Shown here: positions 8,755 to 17,723 of the stretch, piece after piece
Numbering within the stretch: the stretch's first letter is position 1
How the letters are laid out: the number at the start of each line of letters is the position of its first letter
DNA from: Chloroflexota bacterium
Lineage (GTDB): Bacteria > Chloroflexota > Limnocylindria > P2-11E
Direction: 5' to 3'
DNA length: 64,000 nucleotides
Assembly: GCA_005882255.1 (NCBI GenBank)
Contig: VBEZ01000165.1
Location: 1 to 64,000 of the forward strand
Notes under the pieces: model-generated
Told to the model about the DNA's origin: nothing
What the model saw: only the letters and a program-made list of their open reading frames with translations
Databases searched by the model: none
Translations under genes and position numbers: made by a program

Positions 8755-10110
8755 GTGCTGCTGCAGCAGTTCTTCGACGCGGGCCTCGGCCACGCGAGCT
8801 ACCTCGTCGCGGATCCCGATGCCGGCGTCGCGTTCCTCGTCGATCCCGACCGCGCCGTCGATGTGTATCTCGCGGCCGCTTCGAAGATGGATGTCCTGAT
8901 CACGCACTCGTTCGAGACGCACGTCCACAACGACTACCTGTCGGGATCGCGTGCGCTCGCCGAGCTGCGACCGATCGCCGTCGTCTCGGGACCCGACGCG
9001 AGGGTCGAGTACCCGCACACGGCGCTGCGCGACGGAGAGAGCCTCGACGTGGGCGCGCTTCGCGTGCGCTGCGTCGCGACGCCAGGGCATACGCCCGAGC
9101 ATGTCGCGTTCCTCGTAAGCGACCTGCGCCGCGCCGACGATCCGCAATACCTCTTCAGCGGTGGCGCGCTGCTGGTCGGGCACATCGCGCGCGTCGATCT
9201 GCTCGGCCCGGAGCTCGAGGAGCGGCTCGCGCGGGACGCGTACGCGACGCTGCGCGACAAGGTGCTGAGCCTGCCCGACTACATCGCCGTGTTCCCGACG
9301 CACGGCGGCGGCAGCGCTTGCACCGCGAGCGTGGCCGGCTCGCGCTGGACGACGCTCGGATTCGAACGCCGCCACAACGACGTCGTGCGTGCCGCCGCCG
9401 GTGAATTCCGCGAGTTCCGTGAGACGATCGCGCAGGGTTTGCCGGTGGCACCCGCGTATTACGCGCACGTGCGCGCGCTCAATCACCGCGGCGCGGCGCT
9501 CGCGGATCGCCGGCCGTTGCCGCTCCTGAGCGATCCGCTCCCGAAGGGCGCGGCGCTCCTCGATCCTCGTCCGCCTCATCTCTACGGCGCCAGCCATCGC
9601 CGCGGCGCGCTCAACATCGTCGGGAACGATGGCTTCGCCGTGCGCTGTGGCGCGGTCGTCAAGTACGGGACGTCGGTCGTGCTGCTGACCCGCGACGAAG
9701 AGCAAGCTGAGCGTCTACGGGCGCAGCTCGCGCTCATTGGCTTCGATGACGTTCGCGGATATGCCGAGCCGATCGCGGCATCGGACGACGCGACCGCGAC
9801 GACGCAGCAGCTCGACGCGCGGACCGCGGGCCGGCTCGCCGGAGAGGGCGCGCCAGTCCTCGACGTGCGCGAGCGATCCGAATACGCCCTGGGCCATGTG
9901 CCCGGCGCGCGGCACATCCCGTACGAGCAACTCGAGCAGCGCATCGGCGAGCTGCCGCGCGAGCGAATGCTCGTCGTGTATTGCGCGAGCGGTGTGCGTT
10001 CGAGCCTCGCGACGAGCATCTTCGAACGTCATGGGGTCGTCACGGCGAACCTGCGTGGCGGATTCAACGCTTGGCGGAACGCAGGGCTGCCGATCGAGGA
10101 GTCGCGTTAG
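8755..10110 (+). CDS. MBL-fold hydrolase with C-terminal rhodanese domain (persulfide-dioxygenase-like)
   Basis: LITHSFETHVHNDYLSGS..CVATPGHTPEHVAFL..LFSGGALLVG plus DVRERSEYALGHVPGARHIPYEQL..VVYCASGVRSSLA. Confidence 0.9.
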   Translation: MLLQQFFDAGLGHASYLVADPDAGVAFLVDPDRAVDVYLAAASKMDVLITHSFETHVHNDYLSGSRALAELRPIAVVSGPDARVEYPHTALRDGESLDVGALRVRCVATPGHTPEHVAFLVSDLRRADDPQYLFSGGALLVGHIARVDLLGPELEERLARDAYATLRDKVLSLPDYIAVFPTHGGGSACTASVAGSRWTTLGFERRHNDVVRAAAGEFREFRETIAQGLPVAPAYYAHVRALNHRGAALADRRPLPLLSDPLPKGAALLDPRPPHLYGASHRRGALNIVGNDGFAVRCGAVVKYGTSVVLLTRDEEQAERLRAQLALIGFDDVRGYAEPIAASDDATATTQQLDARTAGRLAGEGAPVLDVRERSEYALGHVPGARHIPYEQLEQRIGELPRERMLVVYCASGVRSSLATSIFERHGVVTANLRGGFNAWRNAGLPIEESR

Positions 10111-10215
10111 CGGTACACTGACCTCGGGCACTCCCCACGACCGATCTCCCAAACGGCGCCCTCTCTTTGGGTGGCCAGCGTTCCTCCAAACGAGCGCCCA
10201 GATGGGAATTGTGTG

Positions 10216-11409
10216 ATGCGCGTTGCCTTTGTCGCGTCCTCCGTTCCGCGCCGCTGTGGCATCGCCACGTTCACCGCGGATCTCGCGGCCGCCGTGAAGT
10301 CGGCCGATCCGTTGGTGCGGATCTTCGCCGCCGCCATCAACGAACCGGGCGCAGCGCGCGCGTACGGACCGGATGTGCGCTGGCGCATCCAGCAAGAGGA
10401 GGCGAGCACCTACCGCGACGCCGCGATGGCGATCAGCGCGTCAAATGTCGACATCGTCAACCTGCAACACGAGTTCGGCCTCTACGGTATGTGGCACGAC
10501 GGCACGTACGACGACCACCTGCGCGTATTCCTCGAAAACTGCACCAAGCCGGTCGTCACCACGCTCCACACGGTCGCGCCGAAGCCCGAGCCCTGGGCGC
10601 TCGAGACGGTGCGTTTCGCCTCGGAGCACAGCGAACAGATCGTGGTCATGGGCACGACCGCGGCGCGCCTCCTTCGCGACGTCTACGGTGTGTCGAGGCC
10701 GCCGGTGGTGATCGAGCACGGCATGCCGGCGATCGAGCCCCGCGGGAGGCACCGTCTGAAGCGTCAGCTGGGGGTCGAGGACCGGCCGATCGTGTCCACG
10801 TTCGGTCTCGTCGACCCGCGGAAGGGTCTCGAGTACGTGATCGAGGCGATGCCCGAGATCGTCGCGCGTCATCCGCGCGCGCTCTATCTCGTCGTCGGCC
10901 AGACGCACCCCGAGCTGCAGAAGCGGGAGGGCGAGGCTTATCGGAATTCGCTCATCGCGTCATCGGCGCGGCTCGGCCTCCGCGACCACGTCAAATTCGT
11001 GAATCAGTACCTCACGCAGCGCGAGGTCGTCGATTACCTGCTCGCGACCGACGTCTATGTCACGCCGTATCTCGACCCGAATCAGATCACCAGCGGCACC
11101 CTCGCCTACGCGCTCGGAGCCGGGAAAGCGATCGTCTCGACGCCCTACCTGCACGCGCAGGAGGTGCTGGACCATGGCCGCGGGATCCTCGTCCCGTTCC
11201 GCGACGCCGCGGCCGTCGCGTCGGCGGTGAATTCGGTCCTCGGCGACTCCGCGCGCAAGCGTGAGCTCGAGATCCGCGCATACGAGTACGGGCGGGAAAT
11301 GGCGTGGCCCGCCATCGGCCGTCGCGTCCTGGCGCTGATGCGCGACGTCCTCGATCACCCGGTCGCCGCGCAGGAAGAGCTGCTCGAGGAGCCGACACCG
11401 ATCGCATGA
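10216..11409 (+). CDS. Glycosyltransferase family 4
   Basis: MRVAFVASSVPRRCGIATFTADLA..STFGLVDPRKGLEYVIEAMP..YLDPNQITSGTLAYALGAGKAIVSTPY. Confidence 0.88.
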   Translation: MRVAFVASSVPRRCGIATFTADLAAAVKSADPLVRIFAAAINEPGAARAYGPDVRWRIQQEEASTYRDAAMAISASNVDIVNLQHEFGLYGMWHDGTYDDHLRVFLENCTKPVVTTLHTVAPKPEPWALETVRFASEHSEQIVVMGTTAARLLRDVYGVSRPPVVIEHGMPAIEPRGRHRLKRQLGVEDRPIVSTFGLVDPRKGLEYVIEAMPEIVARHPRALYLVVGQTHPELQKREGEAYRNSLIASSARLGLRDHVKFVNQYLTQREVVDYLLATDVYVTPYLDPNQITSGTLAYALGAGKAIVSTPYLHAQEVLDHGRGILVPFRDAAAVASAVNSVLGDSARKRELEIRAYEYGREMAWPAIGRRVLALMRDVLDHPVAAQEELLEEPTPIA

Positions 11410-12620
11410 ATCTCGGCGAGCGGCTCCCACAGAATCCACTCCTTACGGCACGCGACGTGAAGCCGTCCCTGCCCATGCTCGAGGTCGTGTCGGTGTTCAA
11501 CGCCGCGGCGGCCAGAGTGGGCAACGAGATCGTTCTGTTGTTGCGCATCGCCGAGCGGCCGCGGAGCGACATCGCGCCGGGACCCGACGCGCTCACGCTC
11601 GATCTCGCCGCGCCACATCCGATCCTCGCTCCGCTGCCGGCCCACTATCGGAAAGAGCGGCTCATCGGCATGGCCTTCCTGGATACACGCGACGGGGATG
11701 CGCCGCGCGTCGTCGTCGCGTATGTACCCGCGAACCTCCCCGGCCTCGACCTCCGGGACCCTCGGTCGATCCGCTATCGGAACGCCAGCGGCAGCCTGCG
11801 TATGGCGAACGAGGGGTACATCGACTTCCTCGCGCAGATCTCGCACCTCCGCGTCGCGCGCAGTACCGACGGCGTGAACTTCACCGTCGATGAGACGCCC
11901 GCCATCGCGCCGCACACCGACATGGAGGAGTACGGCGTCGAAGATCCGCGCGCGACCTTCATCGACGGCGAATGGCACATCACGTATGTCTCGGTGTCGC
12001 GCTGGGGGATCACGACGAGCCTCGCGACGACGACCGATTTCCTGAGCTTCGAGCGCAAGGGCGTGATCTTCCTCCCCGATCACAAGGACGTCGTGCTCTT
12101 TCCCGAGAAGATCGGTGGCCGTTACGTCGCGCTCACGCGACCGATGCCGCAGTCGTTCAGCCGGATCTTCGGCATCTGGATCGCCTTCAGTGAGGATCTG
12201 CTGTCGTGGGGCGGTCACGAGAGGCTCTGCCTGCCGCGCCCTGAGTACTGGGACGAGCTGCGCACCGGTGGTTCGGCAGTGCCGTTCCGCGTCGACGATG
12301 GCTGGCTCGAGCTGTACCACGGCGTGGATCGCGATTCGCGCTACGCGATGGGCGCCCTGCTCCTTGACGCCCACGATCCGCGAAAGGTCCTCGCACGCTC
12401 CGCGCAACCGATCCTCGAGCCGCTCGAGCCATTCGAGCGGACCGGTCTCTTCAACGAAACGATCTTTTCCTGCGGCCACGTCACGCTCGCCGACGGCCGC
12501 ATCCGCATGTACTACGGCGCTGCGGACTCGGTCGTCGCGGCGGCGGACTTCGACGTACGCGACATCGTGAATAGCCTCGAGCCCTGGCGCGGCGCCGCCC
12601 GACGGCTCGTGCGGGTGTAA
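11406..12620 (+). CDS. GH130-family glycoside phosphorylase / hydrolase
   Basis: GVEDPRATFIDGEWHITYVSVSRWG; ATGA overlap with upstream GT4 stop. Confidence 0.83.
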   Translation: MNLGERLPQNPLLTARDVKPSLPMLEVVSVFNAAAARVGNEIVLLLRIAERPRSDIAPGPDALTLDLAAPHPILAPLPAHYRKERLIGMAFLDTRDGDAPRVVVAYVPANLPGLDLRDPRSIRYRNASGSLRMANEGYIDFLAQISHLRVARSTDGVNFTVDETPAIAPHTDMEEYGVEDPRATFIDGEWHITYVSVSRWGITTSLATTTDFLSFERKGVIFLPDHKDVVLFPEKIGGRYVALTRPMPQSFSRIFGIWIAFSEDLLSWGGHERLCLPRPEYWDELRTGGSAVPFRVDDGWLELYHGVDRDSRYAMGALLLDAHDPRKVLARSAQPILEPLEPFERTGLFNETIFSCGHVTLADGRIRMYYGAADSVVAAADFDVRDIVNSLEPWRGAARRLVRV

Positions 12621-12622
12621 TC

Positions 12623-13723
12623 GTGCTGCGCCAGCTGGCTCGACTCACCATCCCGGTCGAGTCCGCGGGAGAGGGCGCCTGCGCGATCGCGGTCTACGCC
12701 GACGCCGCCCATCGGATCTTCCCGGCCGCGGAGCGGGGATTCGAAGGAGTGGCCTGCGTCGACGACGCGGCGCGTGCTCTCATCCTCTTGAGCGACGTCT
12801 GGTCCGCGACCGGCGTGTCTCGCGTGCGCGACTGGGCCCTCGGATTGCTCGACTTCCTGCTGTACATGCAGCTCGACGACGGTCGCTTTGTGAACTTCGT
12901 CACCGACTGGTCAGGTCGGCGCAACCAAGCTGGCGTGACCTCCTTTCCCGGTGGTGGGTTCTGGCACGCCCGCGGCGTGCGCGCTCTCGCGCGCGCCGCG
13001 GTGACATTCGGAGAGGACCGAGCGCGCCTCGGCCTCGAGCGAGGACTTGTTCACATTCGGGCCGCGCGCGACGTACCAGCTGACGTGCGTTCGATCCACG
13101 TGCTCACGGCGATCGAGCTCGTGCGCGCCGGGAAATTCGCTGAGCTTCGTGCAGACATCGGGAGCTGGTGCGACGAGATCGCGGCGTGTCGGCGCGGCGG
13201 AGTGCTCTTCGACAACCCGGATCAGTCCGCGCCGCACCTCTGGGGCCACCAACAGGAAGGCGTGCTGGCCGAGGCCGGCGCGTTCCTCGGCCGCGATGAC
13301 CTCACCAGCGTCGCGCGGCAGAGCGCGCTCGCGTACCTCGCGCCGCTCATCGAAGCCGGTTTCGACGAGCCGACCGTGCAGCCGTATGGCGTGGCCTCGG
13401 CGGTGTATTCGACGGAGCGACTCCGCACGATCACGAACGAACCTCGTTTCGACGAGCTCTGGCGCATGGCGCGGGGCTGGTTCGACGGTCGGAATTCGGC
13501 GCGATCGGCGGTCTATGACCGCGAGGAAGGTCGCGTCTATGACGGCGTCGACCACGGTGTGTTGAATGTCCACTCCGGAGCGGAGTCGAACGTGGTCGGG
13601 GCGCAGGCTCTGCTCGATCAGGTGATCCGCACCGTGCCGCTGCTGGCGCCGCTGATCGAGACCTGCTTCGCTCCGGACGTGAGAGAGCGGCTCGGCACGA
13701 TGGCAGAGGCGCGTTCGAGCTAG
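12623..13723 (+). CDS. Putative alpha,alpha-toroid glycosidase-like protein
   Basis: GFEGVACVDDAARALILL..LLDFLLYMQLDDGRFVNFVTDW..; 2 nt downstream of GH130 stop. Confidence 0.6.
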   Translation: MLRQLARLTIPVESAGEGACAIAVYADAAHRIFPAAERGFEGVACVDDAARALILLSDVWSATGVSRVRDWALGLLDFLLYMQLDDGRFVNFVTDWSGRRNQAGVTSFPGGGFWHARGVRALARAAVTFGEDRARLGLERGLVHIRAARDVPADVRSIHVLTAIELVRAGKFAELRADIGSWCDEIAACRRGGVLFDNPDQSAPHLWGHQQEGVLAEAGAFLGRDDLTSVARQSALAYLAPLIEAGFDEPTVQPYGVASAVYSTERLRTITNEPRFDELWRMARGWFDGRNSARSAVYDREEGRVYDGVDHGVLNVHSGAESNVVGAQALLDQVIRTVPLLAPLIETCFAPDVRERLGTMAEARSS

Positions 13724-14751
13724 GCGATCTCGAGCCGGACCGGCCGAACAGCGTTGTTGGCGTACCCGAGCTCGTTGCGAACTTCTGCCAGCGGCTGTTC
13801 GTCGCCATCCGTCGTGACCGCGCGCGCCATGACGACCAGCTGGCCGCTCGTACCGGGGGCGACGCTGGCGTGCCACTGCCGCCAGGCGTAAGGCGACAGC
13901 GCATCGTCGAGCGTCGCGTCCCGCCAGCTTCGGCCGCCGTCGGCGGAAACGTCGACGCGAGCGAGCGAGCCGCGACCGTCCCACGCGTAGCCGCGTACCA
14001 CGAACGGGCGCGCCGGGAGCCGATCGTCATCGCGCGGCCACGCGATCAAGGCGCGCGGCGCGATCTCGCGCAGCGGGCGCTCGCCGACGACGTAGCGCCT
14101 GGCCTGGAAGAAACCCTCGAACCTGCGCTCGACCAGCCGCAGCCGGGCGAGCCATTTCACGGACGCCATGCCGTACCAGCCCGGCACCAGCAGGCGCAGC
14201 GGCGCGCCGTGCTCGCGCGGAAGCTCGTCACCGTTCATCGCGTACGCCAGCAAGACGTCGTCCCGCGTCGCGTCGGCGAGCGGCAGCGATCGTTCGTACG
14301 CGATGCGTGCCCCCGCGTCCGCGGATGCCCCCGAGTCCGCGCCCACGCAGACGACCTCGACCGCGCTCGCAAGCGGTCCCGCCATCCCGAGGACCGTACG
14401 GAGTGACGCGCCGGTCCACTCGGCCGTGCTCACGGCTCCGGTGCGCCATTGCTCGCCCGGGGCCGGAGGGTCGAGGAAGGCACGCCCGTTCCCGGCGCAC
14501 TCCAGCGTCACGACGAGCGAGCGCCGCGGCAGCGATCGGAGATCGTCGACATCCAACAGCAGCGGCGTGCGCACCGCGCCGTCGATGGCCAGCCGCTCCG
14601 GGGCCCGCGGTATCGCGAAGTGATCGCGTACGTAGTGCCGTGACGCGGGCGTGACCACGCCGACCTGTCGTTCGAGCGGCGTTTCCGCATTGAGCGGTTC
14701 GCGACTCAGATACACGAGCTCCTCCGCGGCCACGCGGCCAGTCTCGGGCAT
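13720..14751 (-). CDS. Sulfite-oxidase-family molybdopterin oxidoreductase (Moco domain + dimerisation domain)
   Basis: LVVTLECAGNGRAFLDPP..PLRLLVPGWYGMASVKWLARL..GYAWDGRGSLARVDVSADGGRSW. Confidence 0.87.
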   Translation of the reverse strand: MPETGRVAAEELVYLSREPLNAETPLERQVGVVTPASRHYVRDHFAIPRAPERLAIDGAVRTPLLLDVDDLRSLPRRSLVVTLECAGNGRAFLDPPAPGEQWRTGAVSTAEWTGASLRTVLGMAGPLASAVEVVCVGADSGASADAGARIAYERSLPLADATRDDVLLAYAMNGDELPREHGAPLRLLVPGWYGMASVKWLARLRLVERRFEGFFQARRYVVGERPLREIAPRALIAWPRDDDRLPARPFVVRGYAWDGRGSLARVDVSADGGRSWRDATLDDALSPYAWRQWHASVAPGTSGQLVVMARAVTTDGDEQPLAEVRNELGYANNAVRPVRLEIA

Positions 14752-14773
14752 TTGGCGGACTAGGATTCTCACG

Positions 14774-15763
14774 ATGCCGCGGCGGGTGGTGAACCTCGCG
14801 CTTCTCATCGCCGTTCCCGTCCTCGTCGCGACCGGGTTGCTCGCTTGGATCGCCGCTCCGTCCGTCGCCTATGGGCTGATCCTGCTGCACCGCGTCGCCG
14901 GCGTCGGACTGGTACTGGCTCTGGCGTGGAAGTACGGCATCGCCCGGCGCTCGGTGCGTCGTCGCACGCGCGCCGGCATCGACATGACTTTGGCCATCGG
15001 CGGCCTCGCGTCACTTGCGCTGCTTGTCGTGCTGGGGCTTGGTCTCGCGTGGTCGATCGGCATCGTCTCGTTCGACCGGCCGCTTGCGTACTCGCTGCTG
15101 AACGTGCATGTTTTTGTCGGAGTCGCGCTCGTTCCGCTGATGCTCGCCCACGCCGCGGGTCGGTGGGAATCGCGGCCACCTCTGGCCGATCTCACTCGTC
15201 GTCGTTTCGTCGTGCGAGCGCTGGCGGTCGGCGTCGGAGCGCTCGTCGCGACAGCGGCCCTCGATCGCGTCGGCCTCGCGCGCCGCGCGACGGGATCACG
15301 CGCCGCGGCAGCGTTCAGCGCGAACGCGTTCCCGCTCACGATCTGGGCGTTCGACGCGGTACCCACGATCGACCTTGCGCGCTGGCGCATCCGGGTCGAT
15401 GGAAACGTCGCATCGCCGGGCACGATGGACTACGACGGTCTGCTCGCCTTGCCATCGACCGAGCGCGACGCGGTCCTCGACTGCACCGGTGGCTGGTGGA
15501 CCGAGCAGCGCTGGCGAGGTGTGACGCTCGCGGACGTGCTTGAACGGCACGGTGTTCGCGCGTCGGCCCAGCGCATCGACGTCGTGTCGCTCACGGGGCA
15601 CGCTTGGTCGTTCCCGATCGCGGAGGCGGAGCGTCTTCTCATCGCGACACACGTCGGCGGCGAGACGTTGAGCGCGGGACATGGGTATCCCGCGCGCCTT
15701 GTCGCACCCGAACATCGCGGATTCCAGTGGATCAAGTGGGTCAGTGACGTCCATGTCGCGTAG
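14774..15763 (+). CDS. Membrane cytochrome-b-like domain fused to sulfite oxidase/MsrP-type Moco domain
   Basis: About four N-terminal TM segments then RWRIRVDGNVASPGTMDYDGLLALPSTERDAVLDCTGGWWTEQRWRGVTLADVL..GYPARLVAPEHRGFQWIKWV. Confidence 0.83.
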   Translation: MPRRVVNLALLIAVPVLVATGLLAWIAAPSVAYGLILLHRVAGVGLVLALAWKYGIARRSVRRRTRAGIDMTLAIGGLASLALLVVLGLGLAWSIGIVSFDRPLAYSLLNVHVFVGVALVPLMLAHAAGRWESRPPLADLTRRRFVVRALAVGVGALVATAALDRVGLARRATGSRAAAAFSANAFPLTIWAFDAVPTIDLARWRIRVDGNVASPGTMDYDGLLALPSTERDAVLDCTGGWWTEQRWRGVTLADVLERHGVRASAQRIDVVSLTGHAWSFPIAEAERLLIATHVGGETLSAGHGYPARLVAPEHRGFQWIKWVSDVHVA

Positions 15764-15766
15764 CCT

Positions 15767-16717
15767 ATGAAGATGGGCCGCCTGTTCGTCATCGCCATCG
15801 CCGGTCTCGCGCTCGTCTCGGCGGTGGTCATCGCGCGCGGCGTCGCTGCTCCGGGGAGTGTGCCCGGCCTGCCCGCCTTGCAGCTCGCGGGCGGCGTGGT
15901 GGTCCAAGCCGGCGCACCGCTTCCGATGCTGCAGGACATCGATCCAGAGGATCTCGATCCCGCTCGCGACGTGCCCGGTCTCCCACCGGTCGCGCTCGCT
16001 CCACCCGGCGGCGCCGTGGTGCAGGCGAATGGCATCCGCATCCCGAAGCCGGCGATGCCGACCGGGGCGCGCCGCGTCGGGATCCAGGTCGGTCACTGGA
16101 TGACGGATCAGGTGCCGGCCGAGCTCGGAACGCGCATCACGTTCCAGACCGGAACGAGCTGGGCAGGCGTGCAGGAAGTCGACGTGAACATGGATATCGC
16201 GCAGCGCATCAAGGCACAGTTGGTCTCGCGCGGATACGTCGTCGACATCATCCCGACGACGGTCCCCGTGGGATATCTCGCCGACGTTTTCCTTGCGCTA
16301 CACGCGGACGGTGATGGCACAGGAGAGAACAGCGGCTTCAAGATTGCGCACGGATCGCGGCGCGGCCCGTACGAGGACAAATTGGTCGCAGGGTTGACCG
16401 ACGAGTACGCGAAACTGACAGGTCTTGACAATGACGTCGAGCACGTAAGTCGAGCCATGAGCGCGTACTACGCTTTCAACTGGGGTCGCTACCAACACGC
16501 TGCCGCGGCGCATACACCGGCCGCGATCCTCGAGATGGGCTACCTCTCCAACGATCACGACCGCGACCTTTTGGTCAACAGAGCGGACGGGGTGGCCACG
16601 GCGATCGTCAATGGGCTGCAGCGTTTTCTCGACGAGGTCCCGCGTTCGAAGATCTTCGGAGAGGACCTCATCGTGCCGCCGCAGCGCAGCTTCCCCAGTC
16701 CGTCGCCCCGGACCTAG
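15767..16717 (+). CDS. N-acetylmuramoyl-L-alanine amidase (Amidase_3)-like secreted protein
   Basis: N-terminal hydrophobic signal/anchor; VGIQVGHW..DVNMDIAQRIKAQLVSRGYVVDII..ADVFLALHADG..PAAILEMGYLSN. Confidence 0.82.
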   Translation: MKMGRLFVIAIAGLALVSAVVIARGVAAPGSVPGLPALQLAGGVVVQAGAPLPMLQDIDPEDLDPARDVPGLPPVALAPPGGAVVQANGIRIPKPAMPTGARRVGIQVGHWMTDQVPAELGTRITFQTGTSWAGVQEVDVNMDIAQRIKAQLVSRGYVVDIIPTTVPVGYLADVFLALHADGDGTGENSGFKIAHGSRRGPYEDKLVAGLTDEYAKLTGLDNDVEHVSRAMSAYYAFNWGRYQHAAAAHTPAAILEMGYLSNDHDRDLLVNRADGVATAIVNGLQRFLDEVPRSKIFGEDLIVPPQRSFPSPSPRT

Positions 16718-16801
16718 TCCACTACGGCTATAGGCACCAACGCCGCCAGCGAGTACGATCCAGCCGCGCCCAACGGGCGACGAAACCTAAGGAGGCCGGA
16801 C

Positions 16802-16864
16802 ATGAGCGTTTACACCGCACGCGACCGCAGCGCCGGCCTCCTCGCCGTGGTGTCCGCGGCCTAA
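16802..16864 (+). CDS. Putative 20-aa leader peptide MSVYTARDRSAGLLAVVSAA
   Basis: ATG preceded by AAGGAGG; followed by hairpins and the RIO kinase gene. Confidence 0.5.
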   Translation: MSVYTARDRSAGLLAVVSAA

Positions 16865-16923
16865 GGCCGCCGCAGCACGCCGCGCGCGGCGCCTCTATCG
16901 CTCATGCCCTCCTCCACGGAGGA
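16856..16923 (+). promoter_or_regulatory. Candidate translational attenuator: stop-codon hairpin, GC hairpin, and SD-sequestering hairpin
   Basis: GCGGCC-TAA-GGCCGC (16856-16870), CGCCG-CGCG-CGGCG (around 16878-16891), TCCTC-CACG-GAGGA (16910-16923) 3 nt before ATG 16927. Confidence 0.45.
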
Positions 16924-16926
16924 CGC

Positions 16927-17712
16927 ATGCCGTCACGCGACCTGTTTCCCAGCGACTGGCTCGTCACCGGTGCCTACCGGGATACGCGGCTGGGCGTCAT
17001 CAAGTCCGGCAAAGAGAGCGAGGTCCATCTCGTCGCCCGCATCGGGAGCGACCGAACGACCCTGCTCGCCGAAAAACGCTTCAAGGCGCGCGACCGTCGG
17101 TCGTTCCAGAACGACTGGACGTATCGCGGCGTGTGGGGCGGGGGCACGCGTCGCGAGAGCCGCGCGATGAAGAAGAACACGCGGTTCGGCCATGAAGCTG
17201 CCCAGGCCCGCTGGATCTCGAACGAGTGGGACAGCCTGGTACGTCTCCACGAAGCCGGCGTGACCGTTCCACCACCGGTCGAGCTGTTGGACGACGGCTA
17301 CCTGATGGCGTTCGTCGGCGACGGCGAGCGTGCGGCACCGCGTCTCTCGGAGGTCGACCTCGCCCCGGCGGTCGCGCAGCGGGTATGGGACGAGCTGCTC
17401 GACGAGCTTGCGGTGCTCGTTTCGATCGACCGCGTCCACGGCGACCTCTCGGCGTTCAACATCCTGTGGTGGCGTGAGCGCGCGGTCCTCATCGACTTCT
17501 CGCAGACCGTCGAGATCGTCACCCATCCGGCCGCGCACGATCTGCTGACGCGCGACATCACGTCGCTCGCCCGGTACTTCCAGCGACGCGGCGTTGAGGT
17601 CGCGATCGATCGCGTCTTAGGTGGCATCGGCGCGGACGTGCATCGCTTCACGCGACAGCTGGGCGACGTACGCGTTGGTGGCAGACGAGCGCCGGAGCGC
17701 TGGCGCGACTAA
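16927..17712 (+). CDS. RIO-type serine/threonine kinase
   Basis: GVIKSGKESEVHLVARIG..LAEKRFKARDRRSFQNDWTYRGVWG..DRVHGDLSAFNILWWRERAVLIDFSQTVE. Confidence 0.88.
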   Translation: MPSRDLFPSDWLVTGAYRDTRLGVIKSGKESEVHLVARIGSDRTTLLAEKRFKARDRRSFQNDWTYRGVWGGGTRRESRAMKKNTRFGHEAAQARWISNEWDSLVRLHEAGVTVPPPVELLDDGYLMAFVGDGERAAPRLSEVDLAPAVAQRVWDELLDELAVLVSIDRVHGDLSAFNILWWRERAVLIDFSQTVEIVTHPAAHDLLTRDITSLARYFQRRGVEVAIDRVLGGIGADVHRFTRQLGDVRVGGRRAPERWRD

Positions 17713-17723
17713 AGTGAGCCCCC

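Noticed and set aside
8344-9705. 453-aa minus ORF opposite the VIT1-like and MBL-rhodanese genes
   Set aside because: Antisense shadow; opposite strand has clear family motifs in both genes.
16904-17170. Alternative + ORF starting at 16904
   Set aside because: Out-of-frame shadow of the RIO kinase gene.
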